From DASZIT01 sp035948855 (GTDB lineage: Bacteria > Actinomycetota > Acidimicrobiia > Acidimicrobiales > RAAP-2): a DNA stretch of 14,131 nt. The stretch's first letter is position 1, and every line of letters starts with the position of its first letter. Below the pieces are notes generated by a model. That model did not search any database. It saw only the letters and a program-made list of their open reading frames with translations, and was not told the DNA's origin. The position numbers were made by a program, and so were the translations under genes. The DNA lies in contig DASZIT010000082.1 of NCBI GenBank assembly GCA_035948855.1, forward strand, positions 1-14,131. The letters are read 5' to 3'. This document shows positions 5,914 to 12,712 of the stretch, one piece after another.

Positions 5914-7056
5914 CTACTCCTTCTGGGGCGGAGGCCGTTGGTGCCGGAGCCGGTTGTGATAGCCGCAGAGCAGCCGTCCGTTGGCAAAGGTGGTGGGTCC
6001 GTCCTGGCCGAAGGGCTGGATGTGGTCGACCTGGCAGTCGACCGCCGGGCGGTCGCAGTAGGGGTGGGTGCACTCCCGGTCCCGGAGTTGGATGCCCCGT
6101 CGGGTGGCCCCGGTGAACAATCGGGCGGTGGCGCTGACCTGGACCCGGTCGGGGGGCTCGAAGACCGCTCGCTCGAAGTCGGCCCGGTCCAGCCAGGGAA
6201 CCAACGCCCCGGGGGTGAGGGCCATCCCCTGGGCCAGCTCACAGGTCCGTCCGCTCAGTGTGGGCCAGTCGACCAGCACATCGAACAGCGGCCTCGGGGG
6301 GATGCCGTCGGCCGGGGCGGTCGCCGAGCGCTTGGCCATCTCCTCGGCGGCGTCGGCCCGGCGCTGGCCCGGGGTGCGAGAGAGGTCGGAGACGGTGGGG
6401 TCGTATCCCAGCCGCTCCCTGGCGTCTTTCCACTCCTCTTCGAACAGCTCTTGCTCCAGGCGATCCAGTTCGTTGGCGAAGATGGCCCCGCCGATCGGGT
6501 CCAAGGTCATCTTTCCGAGCCACATGTCGCCGGCCTTGACCAGATAGACGTCCCGGCGGTTGCGGCGCTCCTCGGCGGATTCTTCGGTGCCGTCGGGGTC
6601 GGCCAGTTGTTCCCAGTATTCGACCGCCTTGCCGAAGTCCTCGGGGCACAGGGTCCGGGCGTGGTCGACCAGCATCTCCTCGTCGTGTTCGAGGCCGCAA
6701 CGGGTCCGGGGGTTGCGGGAATTCTCCAAGGTGTCGACGTGGGCAGCACCGATGTCCCCCTCCTTCCAGGCCTTCGCCGCTTCCGGCAGGTGGTCGAGGG
6801 CCCGGCCCCGCCGGACCAGGCGCCGGGCCACGACCCTCGGGAGGTTCCCCTTTTTGGCTATCCAGGCGGCCACAGATCGGGCTCCGTCGAAGGTCCAGGC
6901 CCCCAACTTGTCGAACTCCCCTACCGAGACGGTGACATAGGCATCCAGTCGGCTGGATTCGCGCAGCAGTGTCTCCATCGACTCGGGGTCGGAGACCGGT
7001 CCCTCTTCGAACAACTGGTCGATCAACCCCTTCAGGGCATCGAGCTTCCGCTTCAT
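5914..7056 (-). CDS. HNH endonuclease, 13E12 repeat family (DUF222 + HNH)
   Basis: The start chosen is the ATG at 7056 (MKRKLDALKGL), giving 380 aa. An in-frame ATG at 7098 adds 14 residues that look non-conserved and has an AGGGG only two bases upstream. The N-terminal two thirds are a charged helical region of the DUF222 type, with EFDKLGAWTFDGARSVAAWI and the LVRRGRALDHLP helix. The C-terminus is an HNH nuclease with two Cys pairs: CTHPYC, then CQVDHIQPF containing the catalytic Asp-His, a downstream Asn (FANG), then CGYHNRLRH. All expected HNH residues are present, so it looks intact. Such genes occur in many copies in actinobacterial genomes, and some are associated with repeats or mobile elements, but their cellular role is unclear. 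It is flanked on both sides by terminators and appears to be a self-contained unit. Confidence 0.85.
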   Translation of the reverse strand: MKRKLDALKGLIDQLFEEGPVSDPESMETLLRESSRLDAYVTVSVGEFDKLGAWTFDGARSVAAWIAKKGNLPRVVARRLVRRGRALDHLPEAAKAWKEGDIGAAHVDTLENSRNPRTRCGLEHDEEMLVDHARTLCPEDFGKAVEYWEQLADPDGTEESAEERRNRRDVYLVKAGDMWLGKMTLDPIGGAIFANELDRLEQELFEEEWKDARERLGYDPTVSDLSRTPGQRRADAAEEMAKRSATAPADGIPPRPLFDVLVDWPTLSGRTCELAQGMALTPGALVPWLDRADFERAVFEPPDRVQVSATARLFTGATRRGIQLRDRECTHPYCDRPAVDCQVDHIQPFGQDGPTTFANGRLLCGYHNRLRHQRPPPQKE

Positions 7057-7221
7057 GGGGCCAATTCCAGCAGGGGGGTGTGACACCAAAGCGGGCATTT
7101 CCCCTGGTCATCTTGCACGAGACCTTGGGGAACCCGCGAAGAAATTTGTAAAACATCTGGCATCGCTCATAACGCTGCTATCCGCGCTGTCCAGCCGCGG
7201 CCGAGGGAACCAAGAAGCAAC

Positions 7222-7243
7222 AAAAAGGCCGCTCTCAGCCGCC
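7222..7243 (-). terminator. Rho-independent terminator after the SDR gene
   Basis: On the minus strand GGCGGCT-GAG-AGCGGCC forms a stem with one central G-G mismatch and is followed directly by TTTTTG and further T-rich sequence. It lies about 50 bases beyond the stop codon of the SDR at 7296. It probably ends leftward transcription from the SDR before the HNH gene. Confidence 0.55.
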
Positions 7244-7295
7244 CCTTCCCTACCGCAGCCCGCGCCCCGCTGCCGGCACCACCCCGCCCGAAGAT

Positions 7296-8228
7296 TTAGG
7301 AGGACCCCTTCTCCGCGGACCCCTTCTCCGCGGCCGCCTTCTCTTCGGCCGCCTTGCGGTACGCCTCGAGCTGGTCCAGCAGAGGCATCCGCTCCTGCCC
7401 CACCGTCGAGTCCAACCGCAAAGCGATCTCCTCAGGAGTCCATCGCCCGTCGGCATACATGGCCCGCACCTCACGGGGCTGGTTCCAGACGGCGATCTTC
7501 GGGCCCACCGAGGTGTACACCTGGCCGGTGACGTGCTTGGCCCGGTCCGACAGCAGGTAGACGACCAGGGGGGCGACGTCCTCCGGGTCACCCATCTCGG
7601 CCAGGTCCATCGGGACGTTGGCCGACATCCGGGTCCGGGCCACCGGGGCGACCGCGTTGGCGGTGATCCCATAGCGGTTGAGCCCGGCCGCCGCCGAGTG
7701 CACCAGCGAGACGATGCCACCCTTGGCCGCCGCGTAGTTGGCCTGGGCCACACTGCCGGCGAAGGCCCCGGAGGTGAAGGCGACCAGGGAACCGCCCCCT
7801 TCCTGCTTCCGCATGATGGCCGACGCCGCCCGGAAGACAGTGAAATGCCCCTTCAGGTGGGTCTCGATGACCGCGTCCCATTCGTCCTCGGCCATGTTGA
7901 AGAGCATCCGCTCCCGGAGGATGCCGGCCACCGCCACCACACCGTCGATCCGGCCCCACTTCTCGACGCCGGTCCCGATGATCTTCTCGCCGCCGGCCAG
8001 GGTGGTGACGCTCTCGGCCACCGCCACCGCCGAACCCCCGGCGGCCTCGATCTCGGCCACCACCGACTCGGCCACCTCGCTGGTCGGGTCCCCGCCGTCC
8101 AACGAGACCCCGATGTCGGCGACCACGATCTTCGCCCCCTCCGCCGCCGCCGCCAGGGCCACGGCCCGGCCGATCCCGCCACCGGCCCCGGTGATGGCCA
8201 CCACCTTGCCATTCAGGAATCCACTCAT
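7296..8228 (-). CDS. SDR family dehydrogenase, probably 3-hydroxyacyl-CoA/steroid type
   Basis: A 310-aa protein with an ATG start and GAGGAG eight bases upstream. The NAD-binding loop is TGAGGGIG at 13-20, with Asp38 at the end of the second strand favouring NAD over NADP. The active site has Ser153 (FTSG), Tyr165 and Lys169 (YAAAKGG). The usual NNAG structural motif is changed to AVAG at 99-102, in a segment AVAGILRERMLFNM that I associate with mycobacterial SDRs near the cholesterol genes. After the core (about residue 250) comes an extension ending in a Lys/Glu/Ala/Gly/Ser repeat. A likely reaction is oxidation of a 3-hydroxyacyl-CoA or hydroxysteroid intermediate. It diverges from the acyl-CoA ligase, and the shared intergenic region carries a KstR-like operator, so both are probably co-regulated. 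The exact substrate is not readable from sequence. Confidence 0.85.
   Translation of the reverse strand: MSGFLNGKVVAITGAGGGIGRAVALAAAAEGAKIVVADIGVSLDGGDPTSEVAESVVAEIEAAGGSAVAVAESVTTLAGGEKIIGTGVEKWGRIDGVVAVAGILRERMLFNMAEDEWDAVIETHLKGHFTVFRAASAIMRKQEGGGSLVAFTSGAFAGSVAQANYAAAKGGIVSLVHSAAAGLNRYGITANAVAPVARTRMSANVPMDLAEMGDPEDVAPLVVYLLSDRAKHVTGQVYTSVGPKIAVWNQPREVRAMYADGRWTPEEIALRLDSTVGQERMPLLDQLEAYRKAAEEKAAAEKGSAEKGSS
7303..7332. repeat. 15-bp perfect tandem duplication in the SDR C-terminus
   Basis: GACCCCTTCTCCGCG occurs twice back to back, just before the stop codon. On the coding strand it adds five residues (the repeated Ala-Glu-Lys-Gly-Ser). Complete identity of the two copies suggests a recent in-frame slippage event in a dispensable tail. 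Confidence 0.8.
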
Positions 8229-8320
8229 CCGTGCTTGCTCCTCATAGGTTCATCGTGCGTCTCGCCGGCACCACCGATGCGCCCCTCGGGCGCTGGTCAT
8301 ACTCCCAGGGTGCGGGCGGA

Positions 8321-8349
8321 TTGACCGCAGCTAGAACATGTTCTAGCGT
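8321..8349 (+). promoter_or_regulatory. Candidate promoter of the acyl-CoA ligase gene
   Basis: TTGACC (8321-8326) and TAGCGT (8344-8349) are separated by 17 bases and could be -35 and -10 elements for rightward transcription. The -35 is good and the -10 weak. The palindromic operator fills the spacer and overlaps the -10, the standard arrangement for repression by steric exclusion. The start codon at 8436 follows after a leader of about 80 bases. Confidence 0.45.
8330..8347. promoter_or_regulatory. 18-bp perfect palindrome, KstR-like TetR-family operator
   Basis: GCTAGAACATGTTCTAGC is a perfect palindrome between two divergent degradation genes. Its core TAGAACATGTTCTA (8332-8345) fits TnnAACnnGTTnnA at every fixed base; this is the consensus I remember for KstR, the TetR-family repressor of cholesterol catabolism in mycobacteria and rhodococci. 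The placement, 101 bases before the SDR start and 90 before the ligase start, allows one site to control both. A second copy lies at 13952-13965. The regulator gene itself is not in the window. Confidence 0.75.
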
Positions 8350-8435
8350 TCGAAACCGGTTCGGCGCCACCTGGGCGCCATGTGCGAGAGTCGCAACCGA
8401 GGCGGCACAAGCACGGCAAGAGGGGAAGGGCCACC

Positions 8436-9986
8436 ATGGGCGATCTTGGATTTTGGGCACTGGCACACGAGTATCCCGACCACCTGGCCCTGGTCGACCC
8501 CGGCGGCCGGGAGTTCACCGCCAAAGAGCTCCTCGACCGGGCCAACCAGGTGGTCCACGCCCTCCGCCAGCGCGGCGTCCAGACCGGCGACGTGGTGGCC
8601 ACTCTCCTGCCCAACGGGGTGGAGATGTTCGAGGTCTACCTGGCCGCCCTCCAGGCCGGGTGGTACCTGGTGCCGATCAACCACCACCTGATCGGCCCGG
8701 AGGTCGCCTACATCCTGAAGGACTCCGGGGCCAAGGTCTTCGTGGCCCACGAGCGGTTCGCCGAGGTGGCCACCAACGCCGCCAAGGAGGCCGAGCTCCC
8801 CGGGTCGGCCCGGGTGGCGGTCGGCGCCATCGACGGCTTCGACTCGTTCGCCGGCCTCCGGGACGCCCAGCCCACCGACGACCCGCCCGACCGGACCATC
8901 GGCGACACCATGAACTACACCTCGGGCACCACTGGCAACCCCAAGGGCATCTTCCGGAAGCTCCTCGGCGTCACCCCCGAGGAGGCCGCCCTCGGCCAGT
9001 CGGGGATCCTGTTCCTGTTCGGCATCCAACCCCAGGACGACAACGTCCACATCGTCGGCTCGCCGCTCTACCACACCGCGGTGATGCGCTTCTCGGGCGC
9101 GTCGATCCACCTCGGCCACACCATCGTGGTGATGGACAAGTGGGTCCCCGAAGAGATGCTGCAACTGATCGAGAAGTACAAGGTGACCTGCTCGCACATG
9201 GTGCCTACCCAGTTCCACCGTCTGTTGGCCCTCCCGGAGGCAACCAGGACGAAGTACGACATGTCCTCCCTCCGCCACATGATCCACGCCGCCGCCCCCT
9301 GCCCGGTCGACGTCAAGTACAAGATGATCGAGTGGTGGGGCAATGCCATCGACGAGTACTACGCCGCCTCTGAGGGCGGGGGCACCCTGGTGACGGCGGC
9401 GGAGTGGCTGGAGAAGCCGGGCACCGTCGGGAAGGCCTGGCCGATCTCCGAGATCGCGATCTTCGACGACGACGACAACCAGGTCGAGGAGCCGAACGTC
9501 ATCGGCACCGTCTACATGTCGATGCAGACCGCCGACTTCGAGTACCACAAGGACAAGAAGAAGACCGAGAGCAACCGGATCGGCAAGTACTTCACCGTCG
9601 GGGACGTGGGCCTCATCGACGAGGACGGCTACCTGTTCCTGCGCGACCGCAAGATCGACATGATCATCTCCGGCGGGGCCAACATCTACCCGGCCGAGAT
9701 CGAGAACGTCCTGCTCAGCTTCCCCAAGGTCGGCGACGCCGCGGTGTTCGGCATCCCCCACGACGACTGGGGCGAGGAGATCAAGGCGGTCATCGAGCCG
9801 GCCGACGGGGTCGAAGCCTCCCCGGAGCTGGCCGCGGAGATCCTCGAGTACTGCGCCACCCGGCTGGGCAAGTTCAAGCTCCCCAAAACGATCGACTTCA
9901 CCGACGCCCTGCCCCGGGACCCGAACGGCAAGCTCTACAAGCGCAAGCTGCGCGACCCCTACTGGGTGGGCCGGGAAAAGATCTGA
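8436..9986 (+). CDS. AMP-forming acyl-CoA synthetase (FadD family)
   Basis: A 516-aa protein. The ATG at 8436 follows a GAAGGG-type ribosome-binding site; an in-frame upstream start at 8382 would add an Arg/His/Lys-rich stretch and is less likely. Adenylate-forming motifs are in order: the P-loop YTSGTTGNPKG at 161-171, the aromatic motif EYYAASEGG at 307-315, GD at 389-390 binding the AMP ribose, the hinge region DRKIDMIISGGANIYPAEIE at 404-423, and the catalytic lysine at K499 (PNGKLYKRKL). All key residues are present. The reaction is activation of a carboxylic acid with ATP and CoA to the acyl-CoA. The neighbouring steroid-type beta-oxidation genes and the shared operator suggest a sterol side chain, a bile-acid-like acid or a fatty acid as substrate. 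It looks closer to the FadD4-type ligases I remember than to FadD19, so I give no symbol. Confidence 0.92.
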   Translation: MGDLGFWALAHEYPDHLALVDPGGREFTAKELLDRANQVVHALRQRGVQTGDVVATLLPNGVEMFEVYLAALQAGWYLVPINHHLIGPEVAYILKDSGAKVFVAHERFAEVATNAAKEAELPGSARVAVGAIDGFDSFAGLRDAQPTDDPPDRTIGDTMNYTSGTTGNPKGIFRKLLGVTPEEAALGQSGILFLFGIQPQDDNVHIVGSPLYHTAVMRFSGASIHLGHTIVVMDKWVPEEMLQLIEKYKVTCSHMVPTQFHRLLALPEATRTKYDMSSLRHMIHAAAPCPVDVKYKMIEWWGNAIDEYYAASEGGGTLVTAAEWLEKPGTVGKAWPISEIAIFDDDDNQVEEPNVIGTVYMSMQTADFEYHKDKKKTESNRIGKYFTVGDVGLIDEDGYLFLRDRKIDMIISGGANIYPAEIENVLLSFPKVGDAAVFGIPHDDWGEEIKAVIEPADGVEASPELAAEILEYCATRLGKFKLPKTIDFTDALPRDPNGKLYKRKLRDPYWVGREKI

Positions 9987-10003
9987 CCCCCTGCGGGGCG
10001 ACG

Positions 10004-10031
10004 GGAGCCGGCTCCGGGCTCCTCCGGCTCC
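10004..10031 (+). terminator. Weak intrinsic terminator candidate after the ligase
   Basis: GGAGCCGG (10004-10011) and CCGGCTCC (10024-10031) form an 8-bp perfect stem with a 12-base loop, 18 bases beyond the ligase stop codon. No T-tract follows, so it may only attenuate transcription or protect the 3' end. A smaller CCCC/GGGG hairpin precedes it at 9987-9998. The downstream gene at 10078 is on the same strand and may be partly co-transcribed. Confidence 0.35.
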
Positions 10032-10077
10032 GCCACGGGACCCGCCGCGCCAGCCGAGGCGTTGCTAGCCTTGCCCG

Positions 10078-11088
10078 GTGTTCGGGACCAAGGTGCGGGC
10101 AGTGCGTCGGAAGCAGGAGTTCGTCGCCACCTACCAGTTCCCCACCGGTCTGGGACATGACCTCACCAAGGCCTATCCCCACCTCCTGTCGGTGGAGCCG
10201 GCCTTCCAGGGGTTGCGGCAGTGGTTGCGTCTGCACGTGGCCGAACCGGAACTGGTGGCCATGCCGTCACGGGCGGTGGACCTCCTCTGGCACGAGTTCA
10301 TCCTCCACACCGTGTTCTACAAGGAGTTCTGCCTGAAGGTCTACGGGCACGACCTCCACCACTCCCCGGAGCGCTCGATGAATGACCGACAGGCGCAAAT
10401 CCTGAACGGCGAGGGGATGGCCAGGGCCTTCGCGATGGCCTGCGCCGATGACCACATCGCGGATCCCAAACTCGGACTCCCGACCCTCTTCACCGTCGAT
10501 GCCGCCCTGGGCCTCACCGACGGGCAGCTGTGGACGTTCGACTGCGGCACCACGACCTGCAGTGCCGCTCCGCCCTGGAAGTGCGTGGTGCACCAGGTGC
10601 TGCCGTTCACGCCACGGCGGCTGCCCCGACAACTTGATCCGCACACCGGGCGATGGATGATGTATGACCAATTCAACCCCTGGCTGTTCGCTCAGGCCGG
10701 TGCGTTCCAAGACGTCGGGCACCATCCCGGCGGCGAGCATTCCCACGGAGGGCAGCCCGACACCGGACATTCGTGCGGTGGCTCCACCCACGAGGGTCAT
10801 GCCCACAGCAGCTCTCCTGATGCGGGAGTTCATGAGGGAGCCAGTCAGGGCGGCGGAGCCGAACACCATTCCGACAGCGGCAGCTCCGGCAGCGGCTCCA
10901 GCGGGTTCGTTGACACTGGGAATTACAGCGGCGGCCCCGACAGTGGGAGTTCCGGCGGGGGGTCCGAGGGCGGCAGCGCCAGCGGCGGCTCCGACACCGG
11001 CAGCTCTAGTGGGGGTTCTGACAGTGGGGGCAGCTCGTGTGGGGGCAGCTCGTGCGGCGGGGGTAGCTCCTGCGGCGGGAGCACCTAA
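10078..11088 (+). CDS. Uncharacterised protein with WH...FC...HH domain and Gly/Ser/His/Cys-rich tail
   Basis: A 336-aa protein with a GTG start. No clear ribosome-binding site is seen, and GTG codons at 10093 and 10102 are alternatives. The N-terminal 210 residues are a folded domain containing AVDLLWHEFILHTVFYKEFC (66-85) followed by YGHDLHHSP (89-97). This pattern, Asp-x-x-Trp-His then Tyr-x-x-Phe-Cys then His-His, I associate with uncharacterised bacterial proteins carrying glycine-rich tails. Its His and Cys residues could bind metal. A second part has CGTTTC (156-161) and FNPWLF (199-204). From about 213 the sequence is a low-complexity tail, first His-rich (GHHPGGEHSHGG), then Gly/Ser-rich, ending in repeated SSCGG units. 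There is no signal peptide or membrane helix. It follows the ligase on the same strand after 91 bases, but functional linkage to lipid degradation is uncertain. Confidence 0.75.
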   Translation: MFGTKVRAVRRKQEFVATYQFPTGLGHDLTKAYPHLLSVEPAFQGLRQWLRLHVAEPELVAMPSRAVDLLWHEFILHTVFYKEFCLKVYGHDLHHSPERSMNDRQAQILNGEGMARAFAMACADDHIADPKLGLPTLFTVDAALGLTDGQLWTFDCGTTTCSAAPPWKCVVHQVLPFTPRRLPRQLDPHTGRWMMYDQFNPWLFAQAGAFQDVGHHPGGEHSHGGQPDTGHSCGGSTHEGHAHSSSPDAGVHEGASQGGGAEHHSDSGSSGSGSSGFVDTGNYSGGPDSGSSGGGSEGGSASGGSDTGSSSGGSDSGGSSCGGSSCGGGSSCGGST

Positions 11089-11098
11089 AAGGCGAGAT

Positions 11099-11132
11099 AT
11101 TCAGCCGGGCTTGAGATTCAGCCGGGCTTGGG
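11099..11132. repeat. 17-bp tandem duplication across the thioesterase stop codon
   Basis: ATTCAGCCGGGCTTGAG (11099-11115) and ATTCAGCCGGGCTTGGG (11116-11132) are adjacent and differ at one base. The right copy contains the stop codon and last residues of the leftward thioesterase, and the left copy is an untranslated echo. Because 17 is not a multiple of 3, the second copy carries a stop in another frame. It occupies most of the 29-base gap between the convergent genes. Confidence 0.8.
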
Positions 11133-11888
11133 CAGCGACTCCGGGTCGATCACCTGGACGTCGGAGGCCGCCCCTTCCCGGGCCGCCTCGGCCCGGATGG
11201 CGGCCAGCATGACCGGATCGGCGCTGTCGATGTTCCCCTCGGCGATGGCCACGAACTGGGCGGGGGCGACGTCGATGAACAGCCCGTCCGCCTCCGCGGT
11301 CAGCACGTCGCCGTGCCACATGCCGGCCCACGCCCGGATCTTGCGGCCGTCCCGACCCAGGTAGCGGGCCTCGATCCGCAGGTCGGTCCGCAGCGGGGTC
11401 GGCTTCCGGTAGCGAACGGTGAGGGTGCCGGTCATGCCGTGGTTGCCCGAGACGATGCAGCAAGCCCCGAGCACCTCGTCGAAGGTCTCGGCGATCACCC
11501 CGCCGTGGACACAGGTGGGCGGGCCCTCGTAGGGGTAGCCGAAGTTGGCCTCGGCGGCGATCTCCCGGGGTCCGCCGTCGATCCCGTCGACCACCTTCAC
11601 CATGACCGGCGGTGAGACCGGATTGGCCAGGCCCATCACCGGGCTGGTGGGGAAGAACTCCTGAGCCGCCGAGGCGATGTCCGGCTGGCCCCGCGGCCGC
11701 TTCATGGGTCCGGCGGCGGCCAGCAGCTTGGCGTGGACTGCCTCCACCGCCTCCGCGGCCTCGCTGACCACCGCGTTGTCGAGATCGGCGGCTACCGCGT
11801 CGTCGATCAGCAGCCGGAGCGCCGCCGCCAGCCGGAGTCTTGGGCTGCCCGGCTGGGTCAGCGTGTCCACCGGCTCGGGGTTGCTCAT
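11118..11888 (-). CDS. PaaI-type hotdog thioesterase
   Basis: A 256-aa protein. The ATG at 11888 overlaps the stop of the enoyl-CoA hydratase in an ATGA junction, so translation is almost certainly coupled. A helical N-terminal region (about 15-80) precedes a hotdog domain at about 95-210. The motif CVHGGVIAETFDEVLG (126-141) contains the HGG and the acidic residue (D137) that PaaI/acyl-CoA thioesterases use, on the central helix. TGTLTVRYRKPTPL (153-166) is the matching strand pair. The reaction would be hydrolysis of an acyl-CoA to acid and free CoA. In this operon it may release CoA from dead-end or end-product steroid acyl-CoAs, which is inference. It is longer than a minimal PaaI (about 140 aa) because of the N-terminal helices. 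The same strand carries a much longer overlapping open frame through the upstream genes, which is an artefact of high GC. Confidence 0.85.
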   Translation of the reverse strand: MSNPEPVDTLTQPGSPRLRLAAALRLLIDDAVAADLDNAVVSEAAEAVEAVHAKLLAAAGPMKRPRGQPDIASAAQEFFPTSPVMGLANPVSPPVMVKVVDGIDGGPREIAAEANFGYPYEGPPTCVHGGVIAETFDEVLGACCIVSGNHGMTGTLTVRYRKPTPLRTDLRIEARYLGRDGRKIRAWAGMWHGDVLTAEADGLFIDVAPAQFVAIAEGNIDSADPVMLAAIRAEAAREGAASDVQVIDPESLPKPG

Positions 11889-12676
11889 CGTCGCTGGAAG
11901 TTGGGGGTGCGCTTCTCGGCGAACGCCTTCGGCCCTTCCTTGGCATCCTCGGTGGCGAAGATGGGCCAACCGAACTCGAGCTCCATCTTGAGCGCCTCTT
12001 CCTCCGGGATCCCCTCGGTGGCCTTGACCGAGGCCTTGATCGCCTCCACCGCCAGCGGCCCGTTGGCCGCGATCACCTCGGCGATCTCCAGCGCCGCCTC
12101 CAGCGCGGTCCCGTCGGGGACCACCCGACCGATCAGCCCGATCTCCTTGGCCTCCTGGGCCGACACCTCCCGGGCGGTGAGCAGCAGGTCCATGGCCACG
12201 GTGAACGGGATCTGCCGGCGCAGGCGGACGGTCGAGCCCCCGAGGGGGAACAGCCCCCGACGGGCCTCGAACACCCCGAACTTGGCGCTCTCCCCGGCCA
12301 CCCGGATGTCGGTGGCCTGGAGGATCTCGGTGCCGCCGGCCACTGCCCAGCCCTCCACCGCGGCGATGAGCGGCTTCTTCAACGAGTAGTGGCGGAGGAG
12401 CGCTTTCCAGTGGAGGTCGGGGTCCTCGGCCATCCGTTCCTTGACCGAGTCGTTGCCGGGGCCGGACATCGACTTGAGGTCCATCCCCGCGCAGAAGGTG
12501 CCGCCCGCCCCGGTGAGGATGGCGCACCGGATGTCGTCGTTGCCGTCGATCTCGTACCAGGCGTCGACCATGCCCACCAGCATGGGACCGGACAGGGCGT
12601 TCTTGGCCTCCGGCCGGTTCATGGTGACGATGGCCGTCGATCCCCGGATCTCGAAGTCCAGATGCTCGGTGCTCAC
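11885..12676 (-). CDS. echA19: Enoyl-CoA hydratase, EchA19-like (steroid side chain)
   Basis: A 263-aa protein with a GTG start behind a strong GAGGAGG site. Crotonase features are present: the oxyanion-hole segments FCAGMDLK (61-68) and VAGGTEILQ (112-120), and both catalytic glutamates, E117 and E137 (FEARRGLFPLGG). It matches, as I recall it, mycobacterial EchA19 (same length) over long stretches, including GGTEILQxTDIRVAGESAKF, the VVPDG segment and the C-terminal DAKEGPxAFAEKRxPNFQ. EchA19 hydrates the enoyl-CoA intermediate during cholesterol side-chain beta-oxidation. The gene lies 36 bases after the FadA5-like thiolase and overlaps the thioesterase, fitting one operon. The assignment is from memory of the family and not from a search; another steroid or fatty enoyl-CoA specificity is possible. 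Confidence 0.85.
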   Translation of the reverse strand: MSTEHLDFEIRGSTAIVTMNRPEAKNALSGPMLVGMVDAWYEIDGNDDIRCAILTGAGGTFCAGMDLKSMSGPGNDSVKERMAEDPDLHWKALLRHYSLKKPLIAAVEGWAVAGGTEILQATDIRVAGESAKFGVFEARRGLFPLGGSTVRLRRQIPFTVAMDLLLTAREVSAQEAKEIGLIGRVVPDGTALEAALEIAEVIAANGPLAVEAIKASVKATEGIPEEEALKMELEFGWPIFATEDAKEGPKAFAEKRTPNFQRR

Positions 12677-12712
12677 AGGTTGCCTCCTCGGGCGGGTTCC
12701 GCTTCCAACGGT

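Noticed and set aside
5836..7083. A 415-codon plus-strand frame opposite the HNH gene
   Set aside because: It has low-complexity Gly/Val/Gln composition, whereas the minus strand has an intact DUF222-HNH protein.
8343..9761. A 472-codon minus-strand frame opposite the acyl-CoA ligase
   Set aside because: It is His/Val/Asp-rich without motifs, while the plus strand carries every adenylate-forming signature.
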